Shown: positions 16,242-24,649 of the stretch, piece by piece
How the letters are laid out: each line of letters opens with the position of its first letter
Position numbering within the stretch: position 1 is the first letter of the stretch
From: Desulfobacterales bacterium
GTDB taxonomy: Bacteria; Desulfobacterota; Desulfobacteria; Desulfobacterales; JADGBH01
Direction of reading: 5' to 3'
Assembly: GCA_015231595.1 (NCBI GenBank)
Contig: JADGBH010000028.1
Span: forward strand, 1-52,903
DNA length: 52,903 bases
The notes under the pieces: model-generated
Databases searched by the model: none
The model's input: only the letters and a program-made list of their open reading frames with translations
What the model was told of the DNA's origin: nothing
Position numbers and translations under genes: made by a program

Positions 16242-16684
16242 AAATAAAACTTATACATTATAAAGGCTTTACGATGCTTGAGGTAATCGTTGTCGTGCTT
16301 CTTATAGGAATACTAAGCTCTTTTATTATTGGTCGAAGCATGGATAATTATGCTGAACTTATAAGCGAGGCAGAAACATTAAAAGCTCATCTTCGATATG
16401 CTCAATATTTATCTCTTGTAAACGATGTAAATTTTTGGGGCATAAATTTAAACGCTAATTCATACAGCTTTGAAAGAAACGGAGCGGCTACAAACGTATT
16501 TCTTCCAGGAGAAAACTCGCCTGTACATACTATTACTTCAGGAATAGTAGTATCATCAGGAATTGGACACATATCATTTGATAACTGGGGTAGTACTGGT
16601 ACCTCGAATACCGTAATAACGCTGTCAAGTAGTTCAAATAATTATCAAGTTATAATAACTAAAAATACAGGATTTATAGAATAA
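16238..16684 (+). CDS. Minor pilin / pseudopilin (GspH/FimT type)
   Basis: A 148-aa type IV pilin-like protein. Prepilin peptidase should cleave after Gly in the motif G-FTMLE (leader about 10 residues). The conserved Glu at +5 and the hydrophobic helix VIVVVLLIGILSSFII follow. The C-terminal beta domain is short, as in FimT/GspH. The gene overlaps the upstream membrane-protein gene by 4 bp and abuts the next pilin gene directly. It probably forms part of the initiating tip complex of a type IV pilus or type II secretion pseudopilus. Confidence 0.85.
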   Translation: MKIKLIHYKGFTMLEVIVVVLLIGILSSFIIGRSMDNYAELISEAETLKAHLRYAQYLSLVNDVNFWGINLNANSYSFERNGAATNVFLPGENSPVHTITSGIVVSSGIGHISFDNWGSTGTSNTVITLSSSSNNYQVIITKNTGFIE

Positions 16685-17458
16685 ATGAAAAATAAAGGTT
16701 TTACTCTGATTGAAGTTATAATAGCATTAATTGTAGGTTCAATTTTAGGAACAATGATTTATACGTATTTTGGTAATGCCTTGCTAAATTCTGCGGCGCC
16801 AATTAATAACCTTAAATCTGTTTATAACTTAAATACTGTCATGGAAAAAATTTGGGCGGATTATCATCAGGGTATATGGCAGCCTTCAAAAAATTATGTT
16901 GTTAACAGCAGAGTTTATCCTACAGGAAACAGAACGTATTTTTATAAATGTGTTAATGCTGGACGAAGCGGAAATGTCGAGCCTTCATGGCCTTCAAATG
17001 GTATCGGAAGCATTATTGATGGAGGAATTTTGTGGTCAGGAAGTGTTCATTCTAAATGGCAATCAAATAAGGTATATTCAATCAATGATATTATTGTTCC
17101 AGTAAACAGCAACGGGCATATATATAAATGCACTAATTCCACAACAAGTAGAAGCGGAATGAATGAACCAGTATGGCCTAAAAATTCTGGAGCTTCAGTT
17201 ATTGATGCTGGAGTAACATGGACAGAAAACAGTGAGCTTGAGGCTTTAAAAAACAACATAGGTCCTGCAAATCCTGGAGTGCTTATTTCAAATACCTATG
17301 GCAGTTATTATGTTATAGAAAATTTATATATTATATTTCCTCCGCCTAATTATATTGAAGCTCCATCTGGAATAAATAATCCAGAAAATATCCTTAAAAT
17401 TAAAATAAAAGGTGCATCAGATGATACTTTAACCGCTTTTTTTAGTTCACCTTATTAG
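16685..17458 (+). CDS. Minor pilin with two tandem Trp-rich repeats
   Basis: A 257-aa prepilin-like protein with motif G-FTLIEV and helix IIALIVGSILGTMIYTYF. Between the helix and the C-terminus sit two tandem repeats of about 55 residues (65-117 and 125-179). Each starts WQ, runs through Y-K-C and G-x-x-EP-x-WP, and ends in a Trp (GILW, GVTW). The pattern resembles small carbohydrate-binding modules of the chitin-binding type found on extracellular proteins. This suggests the pilus tip may touch polysaccharide; that is inference. Its ATG directly follows the previous stop. Confidence 0.82.
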   Translation: MKNKGFTLIEVIIALIVGSILGTMIYTYFGNALLNSAAPINNLKSVYNLNTVMEKIWADYHQGIWQPSKNYVVNSRVYPTGNRTYFYKCVNAGRSGNVEPSWPSNGIGSIIDGGILWSGSVHSKWQSNKVYSINDIIVPVNSNGHIYKCTNSTTSRSGMNEPVWPKNSGASVIDAGVTWTENSELEALKNNIGPANPGVLISNTYGSYYVIENLYIIFPPPNYIEAPSGINNPENILKIKIKGASDDTLTAFFSSPY

Positions 17459-17493
17459 AGCCTTTAATGGGCAAAGAAAATTTAGGTTACTTT

Positions 17494-18003
17494 ATGAACA
17501 AAATTGAAATTAATAATAAAGGTTTTACTCTTATAGAAATAATAGTTTCTCTTGTATTAGTAGGAATGATAGGAGCTATCGCTGGAATCGGAATGGTAAA
17601 TATAGTTGAAGGTTTTTTCTTTGCAAAAACGAATACAGAAGTTTCCCAAAAAGCTCAAATAGCTATTACAAGAATTACTAAAGAGTTTTCATCAATTATT
17701 CAAATACCTGGACATTCATCATCAACTTCTTTGACGTATTCAAAAAATCCTTTGAATCCAGCCGATATAAAGACATTAGCTTTTAATAATGTTGATAATA
17801 AAATTTACATTGATACCGATGTTTTAATCGATAATGCAAGCTCTTTTACATTAGAATATTATAATTACTATAACGATCCAACACCTTCAAATACATATCT
17901 TTCTTCAACTGTTATGATTAAAGTAACATTACAAATAACTGGAGCGAGTGGAGTTATTTCAACGTTTACAACTTGTATTTTTTTAAACAGATTAATGGGG
18001 TAA
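17494..18003 (+). CDS. Minor pilin (PilW/PulJ-like)
   Basis: A type IV prepilin-like protein, 169 aa from the ATG at 17494. An ATG at 17467 is in frame, but AGG at 17484-17486 is better placed for 17494, and the shorter leader (MNKIEINNKG before FTLIE) is normal. The conserved E5 and the hydrophobic helix IIVSLVLVGMIGAIAGIGM follow the cleavage Gly. The soluble domain is short and beta-rich. It is third of four pilin-like genes in a row, 35 bp after the previous stop and 4 bp before the PilX-like gene. Confidence 0.83.
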   Translation: MNKIEINNKGFTLIEIIVSLVLVGMIGAIAGIGMVNIVEGFFFAKTNTEVSQKAQIAITRITKEFSSIIQIPGHSSSTSLTYSKNPLNPADIKTLAFNNVDNKIYIDTDVLIDNASSFTLEYYNYYNDPTPSNTYLSSTVMIKVTLQITGASGVISTFTTCIFLNRLMG

Positions 18004-18007
18004 ATAT

Positions 18008-19429
18008 ATGAAACCTTTAAATGAAAAAGGGGCTATTTTAATTACGTTGATTGTTGTAATAGTTGTAATTGCTTCCCTTAGTGCAAGTATAATATCCATG
18101 AGTACAATTTCCTATTTTACGGAAATGAATGCTGGGAATTCAAATAAGGCTAATTATCTTGCAGAATCGGCTATACGATTTGCGGTTAGCTCTAATTTTT
18201 CAGACACAGCTGGCAGAACTTATACTTTATCTGATGGCAGCAAATTTTATTTAAGGAAAAACGGCAATTCCATAGAAGTTGAAGGTATCGTCAATGAAAA
18301 TACTTCGTTTGAATCAATCCGAAAGTTCACATATACTTCTTTAGGGTCAGTTAATCCGCCATCTCCTACTTCCGATATATCATTTAATGACAATATGGAT
18401 GGATTTAATCAAATTAACGCTTCAATACATCCGCTTTACCCTGGTCAAGTTATGGTTGGTGATTTTGATAACGATGGAAATACAGAAGTAAAGCTTTATT
18501 ACGATAGAAATGCTACTCAAGGGAAAAATCAGGGAGCTGCGTGTATGTGGTATCAAGGCTCATTAAATGAATCTATATGCGATAACACTGGAATATGCCC
18601 TTTTTCAAAGGGAATAAGAGTATATTTTACTATTAGGGTTAGCAGACCTTGGGGTTCAAGCCATAATTTAAGCGGTTTTACATTTGCCGTTTTAGGAGCT
18701 GATAATAATATTTATGGAAGCTTACCTATTACTGCTATATGCGGAGGTATAGATCAATCTAATGGATACGGAGGGAATAATTACGATACTTCTGAAGAAA
18801 GTCCTGTGTTGGCTCCAAAAGTAGCTGTAGAATTTGACTTAAGCGGTGATAGAAGATTTGGAGCAACACTCGGAACTCCTGGAGACCCGGATCCTAATCA
18901 TACCGCTATAATTTATTGGGCAACGAGGGATAAATGGAGAACAGATTTTAGAGGTTGCTTTTTTGGCGCAAATTCTTATTCAGATGTTTATGACGATGTA
19001 ATTCATGGCTATGGAAGTGCTGCTTTAGAATGTGACCCTAACAGAGCAGATAAAAATTACCCGCAATTTAATTCTTATCGTCTTCCAAACCCAGGAACAA
19101 CAAGCGCAAGTTATCTGGCTGTTCCACCCGTCAGCGGAGAAGAATGGCTTGAAGATGATATTGAACATTCTGTCAGAATTGAAATAAGATGGGATAATGC
19201 AAATAGAGAACTTGTAACTTTAGCATGGGTTGATTGCGTAAACTGTGATGATTTGAGCGCAGCATTTTCAGGAACATGCTCAGGCAACTGCAAAAATATT
19301 GCCGATACCAGAATTATTCCGAGCGGGCTTGGAAATTACATGAATAGAATTCGTTTCGGGTGGACAATGGGTACTACTCGCGATGGAGAAGTAAATATTG
19401 AAAATTTTATGCTGAAATTTATAAATTAA
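18008..19429 (+). CDS. Large PilX/GspK-like minor pilin
   Basis: A 473-aa protein with a PilX-type N-terminus: a short leader ending EKG, then a hydrophobic helix (AILITLIVVIVVIASLSASI) without the classical E5, as in many PilX or GspK proteins. The large extracellular part is Asn/Gly-rich and includes a Ca-binding-like loop D152-x-D154-x-D156-G157 (GDFDNDGNTEV). Several Cys pairs (NESICDNTGICPF; WVDCVNCDD; TCSGNC) could form disulfides. It is last in the pilin cluster and would cap the pilus tip. The function of the extra domain is unknown. Confidence 0.78.
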   Translation: MKPLNEKGAILITLIVVIVVIASLSASIISMSTISYFTEMNAGNSNKANYLAESAIRFAVSSNFSDTAGRTYTLSDGSKFYLRKNGNSIEVEGIVNENTSFESIRKFTYTSLGSVNPPSPTSDISFNDNMDGFNQINASIHPLYPGQVMVGDFDNDGNTEVKLYYDRNATQGKNQGAACMWYQGSLNESICDNTGICPFSKGIRVYFTIRVSRPWGSSHNLSGFTFAVLGADNNIYGSLPITAICGGIDQSNGYGGNNYDTSEESPVLAPKVAVEFDLSGDRRFGATLGTPGDPDPNHTAIIYWATRDKWRTDFRGCFFGANSYSDVYDDVIHGYGSAALECDPNRADKNYPQFNSYRLPNPGTTSASYLAVPPVSGEEWLEDDIEHSVRIEIRWDNANRELVTLAWVDCVNCDDLSAAFSGTCSGNCKNIADTRIIPSGLGNYMNRIRFGWTMGTTRDGEVNIENFMLKFIN

Positions 19430-19460
19430 CTAAATTTATGCAGATTGAGAGGAATAACTA

Positions 19461-20618
19461 ATGGTTGAAGTATTTTTAACAAAGTGTGACGAGTATTCAA
19501 AAAACGAAATTAAAGAAAAAATAATTAAAGGTCTTTCAGATATTGGCTTTGATATTAATGGAGTGAAAAACTTAAAAGTTGCAGTAAAACCTAATATGCT
19601 CCTTCCAAGTTCTCCTGAAAAGGCTATTGTAACTCATCCTATTTTTTTTCAAGCAGTATGCGAAATTATTAAAGAACATGGTGGACATATTATTCTTACA
19701 GAATCTCCAGCTATTCATTCCCTGGAAAAAACTATTGAAAAATTAGGATATTCAAAAATTATCGATGATTTAGGTATTGAAGTTGCAGATGTAAAACAAA
19801 CTAAAGTTTTGATGTATGAAAAAGGTAAAATATTTAAAAGATTTGAAATTTCAAAGGCTTTTTTTGATGCTGATTTAATATTTAACCTTCCCAAGTTTAA
19901 AACGCACGGCTTTGCTTATATTACCGGTGCTTTAAAAAATTTTTTCGGTTCTATACCAGGTCTTAATAAATCAAAAATGCATATGAAACTTCCTTCAAAA
20001 GAAGAATTTTCCGAATTTTTGCTAGATTTATATGGAGCATTTATTGAAGGCTTTGAGCCTCAAAAAAAAATAATTCATATAATGGATGCAATTTTAGCTA
20101 TGGAAGGAGAAGGACCTGGACCTTCGGGAACACCAAAAAAGATGGGATGCATATTAATCGGTAGCGATGCAGTTGCCGTAGATTTTATAGCAGCTAAGAT
20201 AGCTGGACTTGACTATGAGCAGGCTTATACAATAACTTACGGCTTTAAAAGACAATTTTGTATTTCTTCACCTTCTGAAATTAAACTACTGGGAGATAAA
20301 ATTGAAGAAATCGGTATAAAAAACTTCAAACCTTCGAAAAATTCATTATTATCCAATGTTGTAAGATGGCCTTTTACATCACGAACGTTTAAAAATCTTT
20401 TTGTAGAAAGGCCTTACCCATTAGAAGATAAGTGCATTCTTTGTTATAACTGTAAATCTATATGCCCTGGCAAAGCTATCAGTAAAGCCGAAGGCAAAAG
20501 CAAAGTTCCTAAATTTGACTATAATAAATGTATAAGATGTCTTTGTTGCATGGAAGTCTGTCCTGAAGCAGCAATCATAACTAAAAAAGGAAAACTCCAA
20601 TGGATACTCCAAAGATAA
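19461..20618 (+). CDS. DUF362 protein with two C-terminal [4Fe-4S] ferredoxin motifs
   Basis: A 385-aa cytoplasmic protein. Residues 1-290 match the DUF362 domain in pattern (KVAVKPNMLLPSSPEKAIVTHP; FNLPKFKTHGFAYITGALKN). The C-terminus holds two 4Fe-4S motifs, CILCYNCKSICP and CIRCLCCMEVCP, about 27 residues apart. It is probably an electron-transfer or redox-linked protein; the DUF362 activity is not established. GAGAGGAAT precedes the ATG. It starts 31 bp after the pilin cluster and 10 bp before the next gene, so it likely heads the four-gene run ending in the XRE-cupin fusion. Confidence 0.88.
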   Translation: MVEVFLTKCDEYSKNEIKEKIIKGLSDIGFDINGVKNLKVAVKPNMLLPSSPEKAIVTHPIFFQAVCEIIKEHGGHIILTESPAIHSLEKTIEKLGYSKIIDDLGIEVADVKQTKVLMYEKGKIFKRFEISKAFFDADLIFNLPKFKTHGFAYITGALKNFFGSIPGLNKSKMHMKLPSKEEFSEFLLDLYGAFIEGFEPQKKIIHIMDAILAMEGEGPGPSGTPKKMGCILIGSDAVAVDFIAAKIAGLDYEQAYTITYGFKRQFCISSPSEIKLLGDKIEEIGIKNFKPSKNSLLSNVVRWPFTSRTFKNLFVERPYPLEDKCILCYNCKSICPGKAISKAEGKSKVPKFDYNKCIRCLCCMEVCPEAAIITKKGKLQWILQR

Positions 20619-20628
20619 GGCGGTAAAA

Positions 20629-21282
20629 ATGACGATTTCTGATATTGATAATGAAAAATTCATCCGGCTAAAAAAAATGATTCAATCATTCCAAGCGGAA
20701 AGGCTTTCATCAACGTATAAAGATTTAAAGGCAATGATAGAATATGACCTTCTCGGAAAATTTTTTTTCGAAAAACTTTATGCTCCTGAAGATTTTAGCT
20801 TTAGGGATAATAGCATAAAAAAGCTTCACAGGTTACTCCATGGGGTTATTAATACCAAAATGGTTTCAGCTGTAGGAATGGTCATAGAACTCCATGAATT
20901 ATCTGATGAGCTTGACAATAAGATAGTTCAAATAATGATGGATAATAAAATAAATGATTTAGATTTAGATATTTACAAAAAAGTATATAGACTCCTTAAT
21001 AATTATGACCAAAGATTATATCAGATAAATCTATGTATAAATGCTGTTAAATCTGTTCATAGAATGAGCAAAATGTGGATTATAAAAGCATCCCTTGTAA
21101 CAGTTAGAACGGCTTCTCATTTTTTAGGTATGGGAAAAATTATGGATTTTCTTTACGAAGGATATCAAGCTTTTTACAAAGTAAATAACATAGATTATTT
21201 TGTTGATACAATACGATCACGAGAAATAGCTTGGCACAATCAAATTTGGGCAGAAGCGGAAATTCTTTTAAAGGCAAATTAA
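20629..21282 (+). CDS. Helical protein of the FFLEELYGP-like family, unknown function
   Basis: A 217-aa, almost wholly helical, soluble protein. It contains FFFEKLYAPEDFSFRDNSIK (about 46-65), a divergent form of a conserved FFL-x-ELYGP-x-DF-x-RD motif known from uncharacterised proteobacterial proteins. No catalytic residues stand out. It starts 10 bp after the DUF362 gene with AAGGCGG upstream, and the next gene's ATG follows its stop immediately. This strongly suggests one operon. Confidence 0.7.
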   Translation: MTISDIDNEKFIRLKKMIQSFQAERLSSTYKDLKAMIEYDLLGKFFFEKLYAPEDFSFRDNSIKKLHRLLHGVINTKMVSAVGMVIELHELSDELDNKIVQIMMDNKINDLDLDIYKKVYRLLNNYDQRLYQINLCINAVKSVHRMSKMWIIKASLVTVRTASHFLGMGKIMDFLYEGYQAFYKVNNIDYFVDTIRSREIAWHNQIWAEAEILLKAN

Positions 21283-21887
21283 ATGAATGAACTTATTTTT
21301 GGAATTAATTTTGTGTTGTTCTTTACTCCGTTATTATATTTTTTTACCTCTTTTTTAGCTGGTAAAAAAATATTTTTTGATAAGTCAGTTCTTATTCTTT
21401 ATATGGGAACCACTTTTTTTTTGCCGTTTTATTTGAAATAACCGTTGACAGCATATACTTTCAGTTATTTAAAATTCCTTTATGGGAATATAGAATATGG
21501 CCATTACATAATGCTTATACCTCTGGAATAGCATTTTTAATGTGGCCTCTTTATGGTTTTTATGTGTATTGCCTTCATTTTGCTTTCAAAGAAAGGCAGC
21601 ATATAAAAATTTTAAGCAATGATTATTTCAAAGGTCTTATAATAGGCATTGACGCAATGATATTAGAAGTCTTTGCTAATTCATTCAGTCTTTTATCCTA
21701 TAACACATTTTATTTTTTTTATGTTCCTAATGATCTATGGCATTTCACAACTATTCAAGTTTTTCTGCCCTATGTCACATGCGGCATATTTGGAGTAAAA
21801 ATTTTAAAATTTTTAGAAAAAAGTCGGAATGCTGTATTCATTGGGATATTTTTTTATGGAGCGGGCTTAGTCTTATTATTTTGGTAA
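21283..21887 (+). pseudogene. Integral membrane protein split by a -1 frameshift at a T9 tract
   Basis: The ATG at 21283 directly follows the previous stop and reads MNELIFGINFVLFFTPLLYF onward. It stops at 21441 after only 52 residues. Sliding back one base at the run of nine T (21414-21422) restores an open frame (AVLFEITVDSIYFQLF) that joins the downstream membrane-protein frame through MWPLYGF to 21887. The joined product would be about 201 aa with five to six TM helices. Family unknown. It may be a sequencing or assembly error, a phase-variable gene, a programmed slip, or a real pseudogene. The long intact downstream frame favours recent or artefactual change. Confidence 0.7.
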
Positions 21888-21916
21888 GTAAAATTAATCG
21901 AAGGGAAATATAAATC

Positions 21917-23212
21917 ATGACGGAAAAAATAGCAGTTACATCGGGAGTAGATCAATTAGACATAATATTAGGGAATCTATTTATTGGCGATAATGTAGTT
22001 TGGTATGATGATTCAGGTAGTTTAGCTTCAGCGTTTTGTCATAATTTCATTAAAGCCTCCCAAGAGCAACAAAAGCCAATAATTTATGTTAGTTTTGATA
22101 GGTCACCTAAAAATCTTATAGATAAGCTAAATAGCTTTGTAAATAATCCAATGCTCGTAATTATTGACTGCTTTACAAATGGTAAAGGCGGTATGGTTCC
22201 AGTCTTTTCGAAATTTTATGATGAGAACAAAGATAATTATCAATGCCAAATTATAAAAGTTGAAAACCCTAAAAATCCAGAAAATGTAACGGATGTTTTT
22301 TATGAGGTACATGAACAATTTGAAGGAGATGTTAGGTTTGTTTTTGAAAGTATTACAGGTATGCAAAAAATATGGGGAGGTGAAGAGCAAATCCTAAATT
22401 TTTATTCCCATTCCTGTGCTCGCTTATATGAACTTAATACAATAGCTTATTGGGTTATGGAAAAAAAAGCTCACTCTCAAAAGCTAAAAGCACAAATAAA
22501 TCAGATAGCTCAGGTTGCAATTGAATTATCAATAAAAAAAGGAACAACCTCTTTAATGATACTTAAAGCTGAGCAAAGGAACCTTGATGTTCAGCATAAG
22601 CCTTATAATTATTCATGCAAAGATATCAACATAGTTTTCGAATCCGAAAAAATTAAAAATCGAATTGATATAGGAAAAAGACTAAAAGACCTTAGGTCTA
22701 AAAATGGCATATCTCAAACAGAAATTGCTCGGCTTATAGGTGTAACTCCAAGCAATATATCTCAAATAGAAAAAAATTTGATATATCCTTCGCTTCCCGC
22801 TCTCCTTAAAATTGCGGAAGTCCTTTCTGTAGAAATAAATTCATTTTTTCAAGAAATGGATAACAATAAAAGACGCATCATATTTTCCCAAAATGATGTA
22901 TCAGAAATAAAATTACCTTCTACTTATAATGAAGTTATCAAAATAACTCTTCTTACGCCAATAGATTTTGAAACGCAGGCAGAACCTTACCTTATAGAAA
23001 TGGAGCAGGGGGCAAGTATTTCTTCACATTTTTTTATGCATAAAGGAGATGAGTTTGGCTATGTACTAAGCGGAAAGGTAAAATTTCAAATAAATAATTA
23101 TTTTTATACTGCTACTAAAAATAATACAATATATCTTGCTTCAGAAATTCCAACTTCATGGGAAAATATTGGAGATGAAAAATTAAGATTATTATGGACA
23201 AAAATAAAATAA
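21917..23212 (+). CDS. RecA/KaiC-like - XRE - cupin fusion regulator
   Basis: A 431-aa three-part protein. Residues 1-245 have a RecA/KaiC-like layout (TSGVDQLDIILGNLFIGDNV, Walker B-like MLVIID at 79-84). The Walker A position reads IGDNVVWYDDSGSLASAF (23-40) without the GxxxxGK lysine, so ATP binding is doubtful. Residues 252-312 are an XRE helix-turn-helix (ISQTEIARLIGVTPSNISQIE). Residues 355-428 are a cupin (HFFMHKGDEFGYVLSGKV). XRE-cupin proteins are usually metabolite-responsive DNA-binding regulators. The N-terminal fusion is unusual. It follows the frameshifted membrane gene by 29 bp. Confidence 0.85.
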   Translation: MTEKIAVTSGVDQLDIILGNLFIGDNVVWYDDSGSLASAFCHNFIKASQEQQKPIIYVSFDRSPKNLIDKLNSFVNNPMLVIIDCFTNGKGGMVPVFSKFYDENKDNYQCQIIKVENPKNPENVTDVFYEVHEQFEGDVRFVFESITGMQKIWGGEEQILNFYSHSCARLYELNTIAYWVMEKKAHSQKLKAQINQIAQVAIELSIKKGTTSLMILKAEQRNLDVQHKPYNYSCKDINIVFESEKIKNRIDIGKRLKDLRSKNGISQTEIARLIGVTPSNISQIEKNLIYPSLPALLKIAEVLSVEINSFFQEMDNNKRRIIFSQNDVSEIKLPSTYNEVIKITLLTPIDFETQAEPYLIEMEQGASISSHFFMHKGDEFGYVLSGKVKFQINNYFYTATKNNTIYLASEIPTSWENIGDEKLRLLWTKIK

Positions 23213-23213
23213 G

Positions 23214-23330
23214 TATATTCTTAAAAATAAATATATAAAAATAGACAATCCTTGATTTATTCAATAAATTTGGCCTTAGCAAAAAACTAAATTCATTATA
23301 TATTCTATATTAGGAATATATAATGAATTT
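23214..23330 (+). repeat. Dispersed AT-rich hairpin repeat, copy C
   Basis: Begins 2 bp after the XRE-cupin stop. It shares with the copies at 45638-45754 (reverse) and 48982-49092 the order ATATTCT-AAAAAT, then GCCTTA, then the core ATATTCTATATT. Its 3' end is a perfect 17-bp hairpin: AAATTCATTATATATTC at 23289-23305 with its complement at 23314-23330, closing an 8-base loop. It may end the operon transcript as well. No coding potential is seen. Confidence 0.6.
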
Positions 23331-23538
23331 TCAAGACATAATTTATCCCTACTTTTGATGCTTTACAAATGGTATTACTAACAATAGAAAAAGAGTTACA
23401 ATTTTTAAATAAAACTCCCATTTAAAAACTCTCAAATCATTGTTAAACATCAGAGTTATTGTCAATAAGCAATGCCTTAACGTCAAAAATTTATTAAAAT
23501 TATAAAAAAAATAAAGAGAAAGAATTTATGTTATGTGT

Positions 23539-23550
23539 CGATAGGCCCCC
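23539..23550 (+). repeat. 12-bp direct repeat flanking the MITE (left)
   Basis: CGATAGGCCCCC, repeated exactly at 23803-23814 on the other side of the element. Exact direct repeats hugging terminal inverted repeats are the mark of a target-site duplication. A 12-bp duplication is within the 10-13 bp range known for the IS4 group. Confidence 0.6.
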
Positions 23551-23802
23551 CAATGCTGTTGACTTAAGAAAAAAATTTAAATTGGAAATATTAAATCAAC
23601 GTTGTAGAACGTCATTCCGGAAAAAATTAAAAAATGAATATTTTTCAATTTTAATCCGGAATCCAGTCTTAACGTTTTTATTTTCTGGATTCCGGGTTAA
23701 AGTCAGAAAATATAAATGATTTTCTGACTGTCCCAGGAATGACGATAAATCCAATTTTTTTTCTTAGCTGCTGTAATAAAATTCCTTAAGTCAACAGTAT
23801 TG
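23551..23802. mobile_element. 252-bp MITE-like non-autonomous element
   Basis: Terminal inverted repeats of 18 bp: CAATGCTGTTGACTTAAG (23551-23568) and CTTAAGTCAACAGTATTG (23785-23802), which match at 17 of 18 positions. It is flanked by exact 12-bp direct repeats. There is no transposase; a 63-codon frame inside (23528-23719) shows no protein features. The interior holds nested palindromes (separate entry). The structure indicates a non-autonomous element mobilised in trans, perhaps by an IS4-type transposase judged from the duplication length; the family assignment is inference. Confidence 0.65.
23610..23744. repeat. Nested REP-like palindromes inside the MITE
   Basis: An outer pair CGTCATTCC (23610-23618) and GGAATGACG (23736-23744) encloses CCGGAATCCAG (23656-23666) with CTGGATTCCGG (23685-23695), and an 11-bp hairpin AGTCAGAAAAT (23701-23711) with ATTTTCTGACT (23719-23729). 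The GTCATTCC and GGATTCC words are typical of dispersed repeats common in Deltaproteobacteria genomes. A related CTGGATTCC hairpin recurs at 50889-50946. Confidence 0.55.
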
Positions 23803-23814
23803 CGATAGGCCCCC
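23803..23814 (+). repeat. 12-bp direct repeat flanking the MITE (right)
   Basis: CGATAGGCCCCC, identical to 23539-23550 and directly abutting the right terminal inverted repeat. See the left copy. The remaining sequence to 23891 is AT-rich with no evident feature. Confidence 0.6.
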
Positions 23815-23891
23815 CCTACAATAAAATAAAACTTCCTTAACTTAATGAATTTTTTAGGCGTCTTTATTTTTATCTATTTTTTGACTCAAAA

Positions 23892-24503
23892 TCAATATAT
23901 GCTAAAATACATTGGCATTATATTAAGATGATGCAATAGCTTAATAATTTCAAGAAAACCTACTATCCAAATAAACCATAGTGCATCGAATATTCCTTGT
24001 TTAAAAATTATAGGCTTAACCACATATTCATCTGGTTCTTTCAATAAAAAAAATGACGGGAAAAATTTAGGTACATTTTTACAATATGTTTCAAAATTTT
24101 CGCCATGAACTTTTCGTAAAGTATTTTCTTCTGCTTCTATTACATTTGGATAATAAATAGCAAATGCAATAATTGTTAAGATTGCAACTGATAATATCTC
24201 TGACGTTAATGCTACACCTATAGCTCCAAGTAAGCTAAAAAAGTATAAAGGGTTTCTTGACATGGAATAAGGCCCCATTGTTATCAAAGTATTAGTTTTA
24301 TATCCTGAAATATACAATAAACACCACAAACGGCCAACAGTCGCTATTCCTATAAGAAAAATACCGATTAAAAAATAGATATTCGCAGCAATAGGTAACT
24401 TTTCCCAAAGATTATTTGAGAATAGTATTAAAGTTATTATTGCTATAACAAAAATCCTTGAAATTAAAATACGATGTTTTTGTAAAAGTTGTTTCACTAT
24501 CAT
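23892..24503 (-). CDS. Isoprenylcysteine carboxyl methyltransferase-family membrane protein
   Basis: A 203-aa integral membrane protein with about five hydrophobic segments. It carries the ICMT/PEMT family signature: GPYSMSRNPLYFFSLLGAIG (about 77-96), then a C-terminal cytoplasmic motif EAEENTLRKVHGENFETYC (about 124-142) that forms the S-adenosylmethionine site. In bacteria such proteins methylate lipids or small isoprenoid or thiol substrates; the true substrate is unknown. It is isolated: the MITE region lies downstream and a hybrid kinase-like gene ends 146 bp upstream. Confidence 0.82.
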   Translation of the reverse strand: MIVKQLLQKHRILISRIFVIAIITLILFSNNLWEKLPIAANIYFLIGIFLIGIATVGRLWCLLYISGYKTNTLITMGPYSMSRNPLYFFSLLGAIGVALTSEILSVAILTIIAFAIYYPNVIEAEENTLRKVHGENFETYCKNVPKFFPSFFLLKEPDEYVVKPIIFKQGIFDALWFIWIVGFLEIIKLLHHLNIMPMYFSIY

Positions 24504-24649
24504 TAAGTTACTTCCTTAGGTTAATGTTAATATTTTATCAAAAAGTAATTAAAGAACTTATTAATTTTTTTTAAAACAAGATTACTCGATAATAAATCTT
24601 TAAATAAAATAAATCCATCATAACTTCCTTTATTTTTTTGATTACAGTG

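Noticed and set aside
22171..23376. Shared 16-mer TGCTTTACAAATGGTA in the XRE-cupin gene and the gap after it
   Set aside because: One such match is expected by chance in an AT-rich window of this size, and flanks do not align.
23528..23719. 63-codon plus-strand frame
   Set aside because: It lies mostly inside the MITE and crosses its palindromes; no protein pattern or ribosome site is seen.
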